A DNA stretch of 64,000 nt from Bacteroidetes bacterium GWF2_43_63 (lineage in GTDB: Bacteria; Bacteroidota; Bacteroidia; Bacteroidales; DTU049). The notes beneath the pieces were generated by a model. It saw only the letters and a list, made by a program, of their open reading frames with translations, was not told the DNA's origin and searched no databases. The stretch's first letter is position 1, and every line of letters begins with the position of its first letter. The position numbers and the translations under genes are program-made. This document shows positions 1 through 8,562 of the stretch, in pieces. The DNA is taken from positions 33,210-97,209 of the forward strand of contig MEOQ01000043.1 of assembly GCA_001769275.1 (NCBI GenBank), in the 5' to 3' direction.

Positions 1-1
1 T

Positions 2-1222
2 GCCGACGATTATGTCGGTCAGGAAAAACTTATGGGGCCTGAAGGCATCATCAGTCGCATGCTCGACAACAATGCCATCAGCTCCATGATTCTCTGGGGA
101 CCGCCCGGGGTGGGCAAAACCACACTTGCATTGCTGATCGCAAACGTGCTGAAACGCAAATATTATCAGCTCAGCGCCATCAGCAGCGGCGTGAAGGAAG
201 TACGCGAAGTGATTGCTGCAGCTGCAAACGAGCAAAGTCCAATATTGTTCATTGATGAAATTCATCGCTTCAGCAAATCACAGCAGGACAGTCTGCTGGC
301 GGCCGTTGAACGTGGCACTGTCACTCTGATTGGTGCAACCACCGAGAATCCTTCGTTCGAAGTCATCAGCCCCCTGCTCTCTCGTTGTCAGGTGTATGTA
401 CTTGAATCACTGTCGAAGGAACATTTGAATATTTTGCTGGAAAAAGCAATTGAATATTACAAGAGTCAAGGCATTTCACTCACAGTAAAAGAAACAGATA
501 CGCTGTATCGCTTTTCGGGTGGTGATGCGCGAAAGCTGTACAACGCGCTGCAACTGGTTGTTGAAAATAGTTTGAAAAACAATACGGCTGAAATTTCCAA
601 CGACAAAGTTGCAAGTGTAATTCAAAACAATCTGGCGCGCTTCGATAAGTCGGGAGAAATGCACTACGACATTATTTCAGCATTCATCAAATCGGTGCGT
701 GGCAGCGATCCGAATGCTGCATTGTATTGGATGGCGCGACTGATTGAGGGCGGCGAAGAACCCAAATTTATTGCCCGCCGTATGCTTATTTTAGCAGCGG
801 AAGATATCGGACTTGCCAATCCCAATGCACTGTTGATGGCCAATGCCTGCTTCGATGCAGTTCATAAAATTGGGTGGCCCGAATCGAGAATTATCCTTGC
901 CGAATGTGCTGTATATCTTGCTTCTTCGGCAAAAAGCAATGCAACGTACCTGGGAATTGATGCGGCTCTTGAGCATGTGCGAAAAACCGGAGATCTTCCG
1001 GTGCCGCTCCATTTGCGCAATGCACCAACCAAACTGATGAAAGAACTGAACTACGGAAAAGAATATCAGTACGCCCACGACTTTGAGAATAACTTCGTAA
1101 ATCAGGAATTTCTTCCTGAAAAAATAAAAGGAACTAAATTTTATGCTCCCGGTAAAACCGCACGGGAAGAGGATTTGCGTAAGTTTCTACAATCGCGCTG
1201 GAAAGATAAATACGGATATTGA
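2..1222 (+). CDS. rarA: Replication-associated recombination protein A (AAA+ ATPase), 5' partial
   Basis: Clamp-loader-like AAA+ ATPase of the RarA/MgsA/WRNIP1 family, which acts at stalled replication forks. The reading frame is open to the left edge: the codons before the first ATG (position 32) read [10 protein letters not shown], the conserved DxxVGQ motif of this family. The gene therefore begins upstream of the window and only a short N-terminal piece is missing. Visible motifs are Walker [10 protein letters not shown] (around 100-126), Walker [10 protein letters not shown] and sensor region [10 protein letters not shown]. The C-terminal part has the RarA tetramerisation region ([16 protein letters not shown], then [11 protein letters not shown]). 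It ends in a normal stop. The identification is firm; the true start cannot be seen. Confidence 0.95.
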   Translation, partial: ADDYVGQEKLMGPEGIISRMLDNNAISSMILWGPPGVGKTTLALLIANVLKRKYYQLSAISSGVKEVREVIAAAANEQSPILFIDEIHRFSKSQQDSLLAAVERGTVTLIGATTENPSFEVISPLLSRCQVYVLESLSKEHLNILLEKAIEYYKSQGISLTVKETDTLYRFSGGDARKLYNALQLVVENSLKNNTAEISNDKVASVIQNNLARFDKSGEMHYDIISAFIKSVRGSDPNAALYWMARLIEGGEEPKFIARRMLILAAEDIGLANPNALLMANACFDAVHKIGWPESRIILAECAVYLASSAKSNATYLGIDAALEHVRKTGDLPVPLHLRNAPTKLMKELNYGKEYQYAHDFENNFVNQEFLPEKIKGTKFYAPGKTAREEDLRKFLQSRWKDKYGY

Positions 1223-1294
1223 TTTTTGAGTGCAGCAATCTCAGAATTCAGCGTTATACATCAGAAACAAAAAGCAGATATCCAAAAAAACAAT

Positions 1295-1302
1295 TAGGTT
1301 TG
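1295..1302 (+). promoter_or_regulatory. Putative -7 promoter box TAGGTTTG
   Basis: Matches the Bacteroidota sigma-70 -7 consensus TAnnTTTG, 23 bases before the glycosyltransferase start codon at 1326. No clear TTG box lies at the usual distance upstream, so the site is inferred from one box only. Confidence 0.4.
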
Positions 1303-1325
1303 CAAAATAAAGTCCGGAACACCCA

Positions 1326-2042
1326 ATGACACTTTCAGTAATCATACCTGCCTTCAACGAAGAAAAGTACATTGCAGATACACTTTCCGAAGTGTACGCA
1401 CTGAAGTTTCCTGCCGAAATTGCGAAAGCTGAAGTAATTGTTGTTGATGATTGCTCAAAAGATCACACCCCGTATATTCTGAAAGATTTGAAGACAACCT
1501 ATCCCGATTTGATTGTCCACCGGAATGAAAAAAATATGGGAAAGGGCGCATCGGTAAAAAAAGGATTTGAACTGAGTCACGGCGATCTGATTTTTATTCA
1601 GGATGCCGATTCAGAGCTGTCGCCAAGCGATATCCCGCGCATGCTTGATGCTCTGATTGAACTGAAAATTGAATTTGTAAACGGATCGCGCTACCTGCCG
1701 GGAATCGTACGGCCGGTGATCAGCTACAAACGGTATTTTGCCAATCGCTTTTTTACGTTTCTGGTTTCATTTCTTTCGAACGCAAAACTCACCGACATCG
1801 CTTGTGGTCATAAGCTGATACACCGAAACCTGCTTGAGAAAATACCCATCCGATCAAAACGTTTCGGTTTCGAAGCCGAGGTAATGATAAAAGCATTGAA
1901 AATAAAAAAGAACAACATTGCGGAAGTGCCGGTCATGTATCGTCCACGCAGTGTGCGTGAAGGCAAAAAACTAAAGTCGTCCGACGGTTTCAAAATCCTT
2001 TTTACCATTCTGAGATATGAATTTTTCTGGCGCCCTTCATGA
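1326..2042 (+). CDS. Family 2 glycosyltransferase (dolichyl-phosphate-glucosyltransferase-like)
   Basis: GT-A fold glycosyltransferase of family GT2 that transfers a sugar from a nucleotide donor, probably to a polyprenyl-phosphate carrier at the inner face of the membrane. The 238-residue protein starts SVIIPAFNEE. It has VVDDCSKDHT at about 39-48 for donor binding and the metal-binding DAD at residues 93-95. It also shows the MGKGASVKKG motif typical of DPG/DPM-synthase-like enzymes. Its stop overlaps the start of the next gene by 26 bases, so the two are probably translated together, and the partner is a polytopic membrane protein. That pairing suggests polyprenyl-linked sugar chemistry. 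The acceptor and sugar are not predictable here. Confidence 0.85.
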   Translation: MTLSVIIPAFNEEKYIADTLSEVYALKFPAEIAKAEVIVVDDCSKDHTPYILKDLKTTYPDLIVHRNEKNMGKGASVKKGFELSHGDLIFIQDADSELSPSDIPRMLDALIELKIEFVNGSRYLPGIVRPVISYKRYFANRFFTFLVSFLSNAKLTDIACGHKLIHRNLLEKIPIRSKRFGFEAEVMIKALKIKKNNIAEVPVMYRPRSVREGKKLKSSDGFKILFTILRYEFFWRPS

Positions 2043-3828
2043 AAAGCCAAAGCTTAGCTGGTTTCCCAATGCAGTTATTATTTTTACTATTGCTGCAGCC
2101 ATGGGATTCAAATTCTGGACGACAGCCTGGCAAAAGAGAGTCATCGAAAATGATGTAATTTCTTATTATGCCTATCTCCCGGCAACCTTCATTCACCACG
2201 ATATTTCGTTGGATTTCATGAACGATACCAGTCAGAATTATTCTGACCGGTTCTGGCCTGTAAAGCTCGACAACGGGAATTATGTTATTAAAACAACGAT
2301 GGGCATGTCCATTTTGTACAGCCCATTTTTCTTTGCAGCACACGGTTTTGAGCTGGCCTCGGGAGGTAAGGCCGATGGATATTCATCGGCATACCGCAGC
2401 GCCATTTCGTTTGCTGCCATTGTGTTTTTATTGCTCGGGCTTATCATGACGCGAAAATTGCTGCGTCAGTATTTTTCTCCGCTGATAACAGGTCTTTGTC
2501 TTTTACTGATTGTTTTTGCAACGAACCTCTTCTACTATTCCACACTGGAACCAGGCATGTCGCATGTGTACAATTTCGCGCTCATTGCACTTTTTTTGTA
2601 TGTAAATGACCGATGGCTGAAAAAACCTGACTTGGGGAACACAGTGCTGATCGGGCTTATATACGGCATTATCACACTGGTGAGACCCCCGAACGGACTA
2701 ATTATCCTCTTCCCTTTTCTGTGGAACATTCTGTCGTGGTCTGATTTCAAAACCCGGATTCAGCTATTCATCCGTATATGGCCAAAACTTTTAATTATTG
2801 CGCTGTGCGGTCTGGTGGTGTGGGCACCGCAGCTGCTGTACTGGAAAATGCAGAGTGGCAGTTTCTTTATCAATTCATACGATGAGAAGTTCTATTTTGG
2901 AAATTTTCATTTTGCCGAAGCTCTTTTTGGCTTCCGTAAGGGTTGGTATATCTATTCTCCAATAATGCTCCTGGCAACAACAGGAATATTTTTTATGAGA
3001 AAAGAATTGCGCAGCTTGCAATTGTCGGTTCTTGCATTTCTGCTGGTGTTCATGTATATCGCTTTTTCCTGGTGGTGCTGGTGGTATGGCGGGGGTTACG
3101 GTATCCGCGCTATGATTGATATTTTTGCACTTATGGCCATTCCTCTCGCAGCAATTATTTCCTACTTTTTCCGACAGGGAAAAGCATTGAAATGGATTTG
3201 TATTGCGGCATGTCTGGTTTTTATTGCTCATGGATATTTTCAGACATTGCAATACAGATACGGAGCCATTCATTGGGATTCGATGACCAAAAAATCCTAC
3301 CTATTTTCATTCGGGCACCTGCACCCTCAGCCGGCATATTGGCTATTGCTGCAACAACCCGATTACGAAAACGCCATAAAAGGTCTGCCAGAGCGCATTC
3401 CAGAGAAGCCCACTGCAATAAATACTGATGAAGATGATTTTGTTTATACTGAAAAAAACATCCAGCCAGCTGATGGGGCCGAGTTTCATAATTTGTTTGA
3501 AATAAATATTCCGGATACCGCATTCCCCTTTTCCGGCGAGGTGCTGTTCAAAGCCTCTGCGAGCAACCGTTTCCCGAACGATCTGATGATCTGTGCTTCA
3601 CTGATGTCAGGAGAAAATGTTTTGGTCAACGCATCGATGAATGTAGAGCCGATTACATCGGGCGGCAAGGAAACTTTCGTGTGGACATTCGAGCTTATTC
3701 CGCCCGATCTAAATGCAAAAGACTTAAGCATAAAAGTGTTTTTCTGGGCAAGAAAAAAGCGATCTTTTTATGTACAAAACATTGAAGTGGTATTTCATGA
3801 TTTGAAGCCATACTGCGGGAAGGAGTGA
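2017..3828 (+). CDS. Polytopic membrane protein, possible glycosyltransferase (GT39/PMT-like)
   Basis: 603-residue integral membrane protein with about ten or more hydrophobic segments across residues 15-410 and a C-terminal soluble domain (about 430-603) rich in beta-type sequence. The N-terminal loop after the first membrane segment is long, as in GT-C enzymes that use polyprenyl-phosphate sugars. I see no conserved motif strong enough to name a family. The start at 2017 overlaps the upstream GT2 gene by 26 bases. The next in-frame ATG (2101) would cut into the first membrane segment, so 2017 is preferred. Coupling to a polyprenyl-sugar synthase supports a role in glycan transfer across the membrane. 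This function is inferred from context. Confidence 0.6.
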   Translation: MNFSGALHEKPKLSWFPNAVIIFTIAAAMGFKFWTTAWQKRVIENDVISYYAYLPATFIHHDISLDFMNDTSQNYSDRFWPVKLDNGNYVIKTTMGMSILYSPFFFAAHGFELASGGKADGYSSAYRSAISFAAIVFLLLGLIMTRKLLRQYFSPLITGLCLLLIVFATNLFYYSTLEPGMSHVYNFALIALFLYVNDRWLKKPDLGNTVLIGLIYGIITLVRPPNGLIILFPFLWNILSWSDFKTRIQLFIRIWPKLLIIALCGLVVWAPQLLYWKMQSGSFFINSYDEKFYFGNFHFAEALFGFRKGWYIYSPIMLLATTGIFFMRKELRSLQLSVLAFLLVFMYIAFSWWCWWYGGGYGIRAMIDIFALMAIPLAAIISYFFRQGKALKWICIAACLVFIAHGYFQTLQYRYGAIHWDSMTKKSYLFSFGHLHPQPAYWLLLQQPDYENAIKGLPERIPEKPTAINTDEDDFVYTEKNIQPADGAEFHNLFEINIPDTAFPFSGEVLFKASASNRFPNDLMICASLMSGENVLVNASMNVEPITSGGKETFVWTFELIPPDLNAKDLSIKVFFWARKKRSFYVQNIEVVFHDLKPYCGKE

Positions 3829-3890
3829 GGAATAAGTGGTAAGGAATAAGTGGTAAGGAGTAAGAAGTGAGGAGTAAGAGTGGTGAGTAG
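3825..3890. repeat. Purine-rich short tandem repeat
   Basis: Directly after the membrane protein stop, the sequence repeats GGAATAAGTGGTAA and variants (GGAGTAAGAAGTGA) four to five times. It is purine-only on the plus strand for long stretches. It begins the 550-base gene-free gap 3829-4382, which consists almost entirely of repeats. Confidence 0.7.
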
Positions 3891-3998
3891 TGACCTTCGG
3901 CGGGGTTTATCCCGCCATTTTACGCTTCGACGGAGTTTATCCCGCTGCCGACATTTCGACTCCGCTCAATGTGACAGCTGCGGGGCTCAGCGTGACAG
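3891..3998. repeat. Composite intergenic repeat, copy 1
   Basis: Contains TTCGACGGAGTTTATCCCGC and the partly palindromic CATTTCGACTCCGCTCAATG followed by GTGACAG. The same blocks in the same order recur at 19701-19822. Both copies are followed within 30-90 bases by the TTCTTCAAC palindromic repeat, so the two repeat types travel together here. Confidence 0.75.
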
Positions 3999-4033
3999 TT
4001 CAATGGTGAGAAGTTAAGGCCTTATGCGTTGTG

Positions 4034-4283
4034 CTTCTTCAACGCACTCGATAGTAATCACGACAGAAGGCTGTCTCGAAATACCGGTTTGTTACGACAT
4101 TCCACCGTTACGGCCGGTGATTTGGAATTCTTCCATGCTTTTGAGCCGGAACATGGAACCGTCGTAACAATAGCAAAAACAACGGTTCCATGTCCTTCAG
4201 CTCCTTCGTCGCATCGGACGGTGGAATGTTGTTTTTGCTCTGAAGTAAAATTTTGAGACAGCCTCGCAGAGAGGTTGAATAAG
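4034..4283. repeat. TTCTTCAAC/GTTGAA palindromic repeat interrupted by a structured element
   Basis: The left part (4034-4068) begins CTTCTTCAACGCACTCGATAG. The right part (4264-4283) is TCGCAGAGAGGTTGAATAAG. Together they match the two halves of the uninterrupted repeats at 19905-19986 and, reversed, 29720-29790. The 195-base element at 4069-4263 sits between the halves, which reads as an insertion of one repeat into another. Confidence 0.6.
4069..4263. mobile_element. MITE-like structured element, copy A
   Basis: Ends are inverted: GGCTGTCTCGAAAT at the left, ATTTTGAGACAGCC at the right. Hairpin 1 pairs GTTACGAC (4091-4098) with GTCGTAAC (4161-4168) and encloses internal-loop strands ATTCCACC and ATGGAACC. 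Hairpin 2 pairs GCAAAAACAAC (4173-4183) with GTTGTTTTTGC (4228-4238) and encloses loop strands GGTTCCAT and GGTGGAAT. Each loop strand of hairpin 1 is the exact reverse complement of one in hairpin 2. No coding capacity and no obvious target-site duplication. Related copies lie at 9817, 30632, 33577 and 41115. Confidence 0.75.
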
Positions 4284-4351
4284 ACGCTACCATGCTATAT
4301 TCATTGTACGTTGTGCAATAACACAATTAACACCCAGTGCAACATCTAATT

Positions 4352-4362
4352 GATTATCTTTG
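4352..4362 (+). promoter_or_regulatory. Putative -7 promoter box TATCTTTG
   Basis: A TATCTTTG match to the Bacteroidota -7 consensus lies about 25 bases before the lipoprotein start at 4383. It is the likely promoter of the four-gene operon 4383-9726. No TTG box at canonical spacing is evident. Confidence 0.4.
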
Positions 4363-4382
4363 TCTATCAGTAAAATTATCTC

Positions 4383-5945
4383 ATGAAGTTTTCAATCCGG
4401 CAACTGGTATTGATTTTTTGCGTGGCAGGCATTGTTGCTTCCTGTGCCAAAGATCCTTCATGGGATGTGGATGTGCGCACACCGGTATTTCGCACTTCGC
4501 TTGGAGTGAATGATTTCATTGCCGACAGCATGTTGATTGAAAATCCAGATACCAGTCTCACATTTGTCCTTGATTTTGATCTTTTCAATATCACTACTGA
4601 CACCTTTGTCAACATGCCGGATTCGCTCTATTACTCGCATTACATAATGCCTATCGGAGTGACTGTCCCGCCAGGTACATTGGTAATAGAAAAAACCGAA
4701 AGCAAATACTATGACCTCGGAGGTGCGTTGCTGACCGACATGCGCATCAAGAGCGGCACATTAAATATCCGTGCCTACAATTATGTGGGTGATGCTGCAT
4801 ATATTGAATATTCACTTGACAATTCCCTCCTGAATGGCGCTCCTGTTGTTGTTAGCGGTACAGTTCCCAGTTATCCGGTGACCGGTGAATTTCTCGAAAC
4901 ACAATTCGACGTAAGCGGGATGTACCTCGATCTGCGACAGTCATATATGCACTGCAACTCCCTTAAATCAACCATTAAAATCTACGCCAATCCACTCGCA
5001 ACTTCCAACGTGGTGGTAAATTTCAACGACAGTATTGACATTCTTGTTGAGTTCAAAGACATTGTGATTGATTATGCCAGAGGGTATTTCGGACAGCATG
5101 TTGTGAGCTCAACTTCCACTGAAAATTTCCCATTCATGGAGGACCTTGGTATTGACTATCTCGACATGAGCAACATTGCCATGACACTCACAATGGAAAA
5201 TTATCTCGGTGCCGATGCTACATTCACAATCAATGAACTCAGCGGTCACGGACTCACCGACATTGCTCTCACATCAGATTGGATCGGGGAACCCATCAAC
5301 CTGACGCGTGCCACGGAAAATCCGATATATTCCGGGAACGTGACCCCATCTACCTTTTCAATGAACTTTAATACATCCAATGTTGAAGCTTTTTTCGAAA
5401 ATCTTCCGGAGGAAATCACTTATAGTTTGAGCGGAACCATGAATCCGCTTGGGAATGTGTCGACCGGAAATGATTTCGTTTATTACGGGCAGGGACTCCG
5501 CGGCAGAATACACGCCGAAATACCGATGAATATTGCCATTCAGGGACTAACGCTTTCCGACACCATCGATTATGAACTGAATAAATCCGAAAGTTTTATC
5601 ACGCAATCCGAATTGTTTCTCGACATAAGCAACGGTTTCCCATTATCAGCGTCGTTTAAAATTTTTCTTGCAGATGCAGCCGGCAACACAGTTGACAGCA
5701 TAGTACCCGACACGGAGATTCCTTCGGGAATTGTTGATGCAGGCGGGAAAGTTATATCGCCTTCGGTTCTTAAAATGAAAATTATTCTGGATGAAAGTCA
5801 GACTTCACATCTGTATGAATGCAAAACAGCCGTGATTTATGCACAGCTTAATACAGGCGGCACTGCTGGCCAGAAAGTAAAATTTTATCCATGGTACAAA
5901 TTCGATGTAATTGTTACCGGATTGTTTAATTTGTATCTTGAATGA
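4383..5945 (+). CDS. Lipoprotein of unknown function
   Basis: 520-residue protein with a lipoprotein signal peptide: basic start MKFSIRQ, hydrophobic core, lipobox IVASC with Cys at about residue 21, then AKDPSWD. It should be lipid-anchored in the envelope. The mature part is a long beta-rich sequence without repeats or catalytic motifs I recognise; Asp, Ser, Thr and Asn are frequent. It overlaps the next gene by four bases (ATGA), so it is translationally coupled to a predicted outer-membrane barrel. That pairing suggests a surface or periplasmic partner of the barrel. No function can be assigned from sequence. Confidence 0.75.
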   Translation: MKFSIRQLVLIFCVAGIVASCAKDPSWDVDVRTPVFRTSLGVNDFIADSMLIENPDTSLTFVLDFDLFNITTDTFVNMPDSLYYSHYIMPIGVTVPPGTLVIEKTESKYYDLGGALLTDMRIKSGTLNIRAYNYVGDAAYIEYSLDNSLLNGAPVVVSGTVPSYPVTGEFLETQFDVSGMYLDLRQSYMHCNSLKSTIKIYANPLATSNVVVNFNDSIDILVEFKDIVIDYARGYFGQHVVSSTSTENFPFMEDLGIDYLDMSNIAMTLTMENYLGADATFTINELSGHGLTDIALTSDWIGEPINLTRATENPIYSGNVTPSTFSMNFNTSNVEAFFENLPEEITYSLSGTMNPLGNVSTGNDFVYYGQGLRGRIHAEIPMNIAIQGLTLSDTIDYELNKSESFITQSELFLDISNGFPLSASFKIFLADAAGNTVDSIVPDTEIPSGIVDAGGKVISPSVLKMKIILDESQTSHLYECKTAVIYAQLNTGGTAGQKVKFYPWYKFDVIVTGLFNLYLE

Positions 5946-7144
5946 AAAGTGCATTGCTTTTATTTTTTTCGTTTTGGATAATGAGTGTTTCGTTCGCGCA
6001 AAACGACAAACATCCCGAAATCCGCATCAGTTCTGATAATGCACTTGGAAGCAAAACACTGTTAACCGAATTCTTTGGAAAATTTTATTTTGGAAAATAT
6101 ATTGATTCCACTACAAAATGGGATGAGTTGAATTTTCTTGACACTGATAATCATCTTGGATTTTTCAGCAACAACAGAATTGAGGTCAGATTACCTTCCA
6201 AAAAAAAGTATTCTTTTTATATAGCAGGATCACACCAATCGTTATTTGCAATCGGCTTCAGCAAAGAGCTTTTTCAACTTGTGTTTACCGGCAACAATTC
6301 TCTTGTTGGACAGCAGGTCATCGCCGATCCGGCAACCATGGACAAATATAATTTCTCGACGTTATCTGGCGGAATTGTTTATAAAATCAACGATGACATG
6401 AAAATACATGCAGCTGTCGGACCGGTTGCCATGTATTCCTGTGCCGGTTTTGATTTTTCGGGATCGGATTTTTTTACATCGCAGGCCGCCGACAGCCTTG
6501 CTTTGAATCTCAATGGTGATTACATGCGTGCAGGCGGACCAACGTTCGTGAAAGGTGTCGGATTTAGCTCTGAGCTAGGAATAGAAGGAAGCAACGGAGG
6601 GTTTGAATGGAGCGTGTCTGCAGCCAATATCGGTCGCGTGTGGCTGAATAAAAACACCATTAATTCGCATCGCGACACCCTGATGTATTTTACAGGCGTT
6701 GAAGTATCAGACCTTTCCAATTTCAGCGCAGTTGTTGATCAGGAACTTGAAAATTTCGAGCAGGGATTCAGCTTGAAAGGCGACACAGCAAACTCCGCAA
6801 TTTCGCTCCCACTGCTTATTACAGGTGAATGCAGCAAAGAAACAGGAAAACTCAGAACAGACCTGAATGTACTTTATTACAATCTGCCCGGGTTTTTCCC
6901 ATACATGCAATTGCGGCCATCATGGCCCATTTCAACGGGATTCAGAATTTCGCTGCCAATGAAATACGGCGGATACAGTTCATTCAATGCGGGACTCGGG
7001 CTGGAGTTTGTGTTGGCCGATCATTTTTCGGTGCAACTTGATTTCCCTTCCATGTTGTCTGTTTTAAATATCAGCAGGAATCTGTCGTATAATGTCACTG
7101 GAAAAATAATTTATAAATTCACCAATCATGCGAGTCTATTGTAG
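5942..7144 (+). CDS. Predicted outer-membrane beta-barrel protein (DUF5723-like)
   Basis: 400 residues with a signal peptide (cleavage after VSFAQ). The protein consists of alternating amphipathic strands with Gly/aromatic patterns such as SGGIVYKINDDMKIHAAVG and ends NVTGKIIYKF, typical of a beta-barrel. The overall look resembles the DUF5723 group of Bacteroidota outer-membrane proteins, but I cannot confirm the family. The start ATG overlaps the upstream lipoprotein stop, and the gene's 3' end overlaps the next gene by 17 bases. The cluster is therefore a compact operon for envelope-located proteins. Confidence 0.65.
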   Translation: MKSALLLFFSFWIMSVSFAQNDKHPEIRISSDNALGSKTLLTEFFGKFYFGKYIDSTTKWDELNFLDTDNHLGFFSNNRIEVRLPSKKKYSFYIAGSHQSLFAIGFSKELFQLVFTGNNSLVGQQVIADPATMDKYNFSTLSGGIVYKINDDMKIHAAVGPVAMYSCAGFDFSGSDFFTSQAADSLALNLNGDYMRAGGPTFVKGVGFSSELGIEGSNGGFEWSVSAANIGRVWLNKNTINSHRDTLMYFTGVEVSDLSNFSAVVDQELENFEQGFSLKGDTANSAISLPLLITGECSKETGKLRTDLNVLYYNLPGFFPYMQLRPSWPISTGFRISLPMKYGGYSSFNAGLGLEFVLADHFSVQLDFPSMLSVLNISRNLSYNVTGKIIYKFTNHASLL

Positions 7145-8561
7145 CATCTTATTGTTACTGGTTGCTGCAACTGCTTTTTGTCAGAGTGCTTTCATCCGGA
7201 CGTATGGCATGGAGGGCACATTCAATGAAGGAAAAGGAATTGTTGCCTTCAGTGATTCCACCTACATCCTGCTTGGAAACAGACAAACCATCGGTGGTCA
7301 ATCCTCGGCCTGGCTGTTTAAAGTCGATTCGGCAGGAACTATTTTATGGGAAAAATATTTTCTCAACTACACATTGTCTTCGGCCGAAAATCTCGCCAGA
7401 CACGACGACACTTCTGTTGTGATTACTGGTACTGCTTTGCAGGGAACCGACTATTCTGCTTTTGCTGCCCGCGTCAGTTTATCGGGCAACCTGCTTTGGG
7501 AAAAGACTTTCGGTACAAATGTCTGGGACGCTGGCTATTGTTCTGTTTCGGACAATGATGGAAATGTCTGGGTTACCGGATTATCCATGGGTTACGACAC
7601 TCTCGGCCAGGATGTAATGCTTTATAAATTAAACGGCAGCACCGGTGATTCCATACAGTACCGTCGCATTGACTGCGGGTTCAACGACAAAGGCGTTTAT
7701 CTTGACACCGCTTCAAACAACAATATTCTGCTGGCTACGCATAGTTATTCAGCCGCTGCAGACAGCAATATGAGCCGGATCTGGCGCTTTGACTACAATA
7801 TGGACACTGTATGGACGTGGGCTCCTGTGATCGATTCAGCAGATTTTCTCATCAATTGTCTGTTCGAAGACATCTATCAGCGCATTGTTTATTCAGGCGA
7901 CATGAAACCCGATACGGGCTCTGTATACCGGCTCTGGTACGGGTTTCTTTCATCTGCAGGATCGTTTATGTGGGAATTGTTTCAGCCACCCTATTATCTT
8001 AAAAATATTCGCAGAGGAATAATTGACAGCAGTAACAATTACTATTTTACCGGAGGAATTTTTCCATACTATTTTGGTTTCGGAAACAGCGATGTCGGCT
8101 TCTGGCGCGATAGTGCCGGCTGGGTGAATTACAGATATTTTGGAGCCCTGCAGGATGAAGAAGGAATGGATCTTGACTTTGCGGCCGACGGAGGTCTGGC
8201 TTTTATTGGTACAACAAAAAGTTTCGGGCCTGGTGTAAATAATATTTTTCTTGTGAAGATCAGCGCAGATGGCACTTTCAATGATGCCGACTATATTCAC
8301 TACACCCCAGCTCTATCCGCAGAATCCGTTGATGCAAAACTTTATCCGAATCCATGCCGGGGTTCTTTCCGCATTGAAATTCCCGATGAATATGAATGCC
8401 GGATTGATATTTTTAATCTGCAGGGAATGCATGTTGTTTCGGACCGTTACCAATCAGGTGAGACCTACACGCTGCGCGGCCTCAACAATGGGGTGTACCT
8501 GATAAAAGTCACTTCGGAACATCAATCTTATAATTTCAGATTACTTTTGCAGCAGGATTAA
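7128..8561 (+). CDS. T9SS type A sorting-domain secreted protein
   Basis: 477 residues with a signal peptide (ATAFCQS). It has repeated blade-like segments of the form GNLLWEKTFG, with alternating Trp/Gly patterns, and probably a beta-propeller-like body. Residues about 400-477 form a classical type IX secretion C-terminal domain. It begins LYPNPCRGSFRIEIP, continues DIFNLQGMHV and LRGLNNGVYLIKV, and ends in short strands. The protein should cross the outer membrane through the T9SS and be attached or released at the surface. It sits between a barrel gene and a CapA-like gene in one operon. The ligand or activity is unknown. Confidence 0.85.
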   Translation: MRVYCSILLLLVAATAFCQSAFIRTYGMEGTFNEGKGIVAFSDSTYILLGNRQTIGGQSSAWLFKVDSAGTILWEKYFLNYTLSSAENLARHDDTSVVITGTALQGTDYSAFAARVSLSGNLLWEKTFGTNVWDAGYCSVSDNDGNVWVTGLSMGYDTLGQDVMLYKLNGSTGDSIQYRRIDCGFNDKGVYLDTASNNNILLATHSYSAAADSNMSRIWRFDYNMDTVWTWAPVIDSADFLINCLFEDIYQRIVYSGDMKPDTGSVYRLWYGFLSSAGSFMWELFQPPYYLKNIRRGIIDSSNNYYFTGGIFPYYFGFGNSDVGFWRDSAGWVNYRYFGALQDEEGMDLDFAADGGLAFIGTTKSFGPGVNNIFLVKISADGTFNDADYIHYTPALSAESVDAKLYPNPCRGSFRIEIPDEYECRIDIFNLQGMHVVSDRYQSGETYTLRGLNNGVYLIKVTSEHQSYNFRLLLQQD

Positions 8562-8562
8562 C

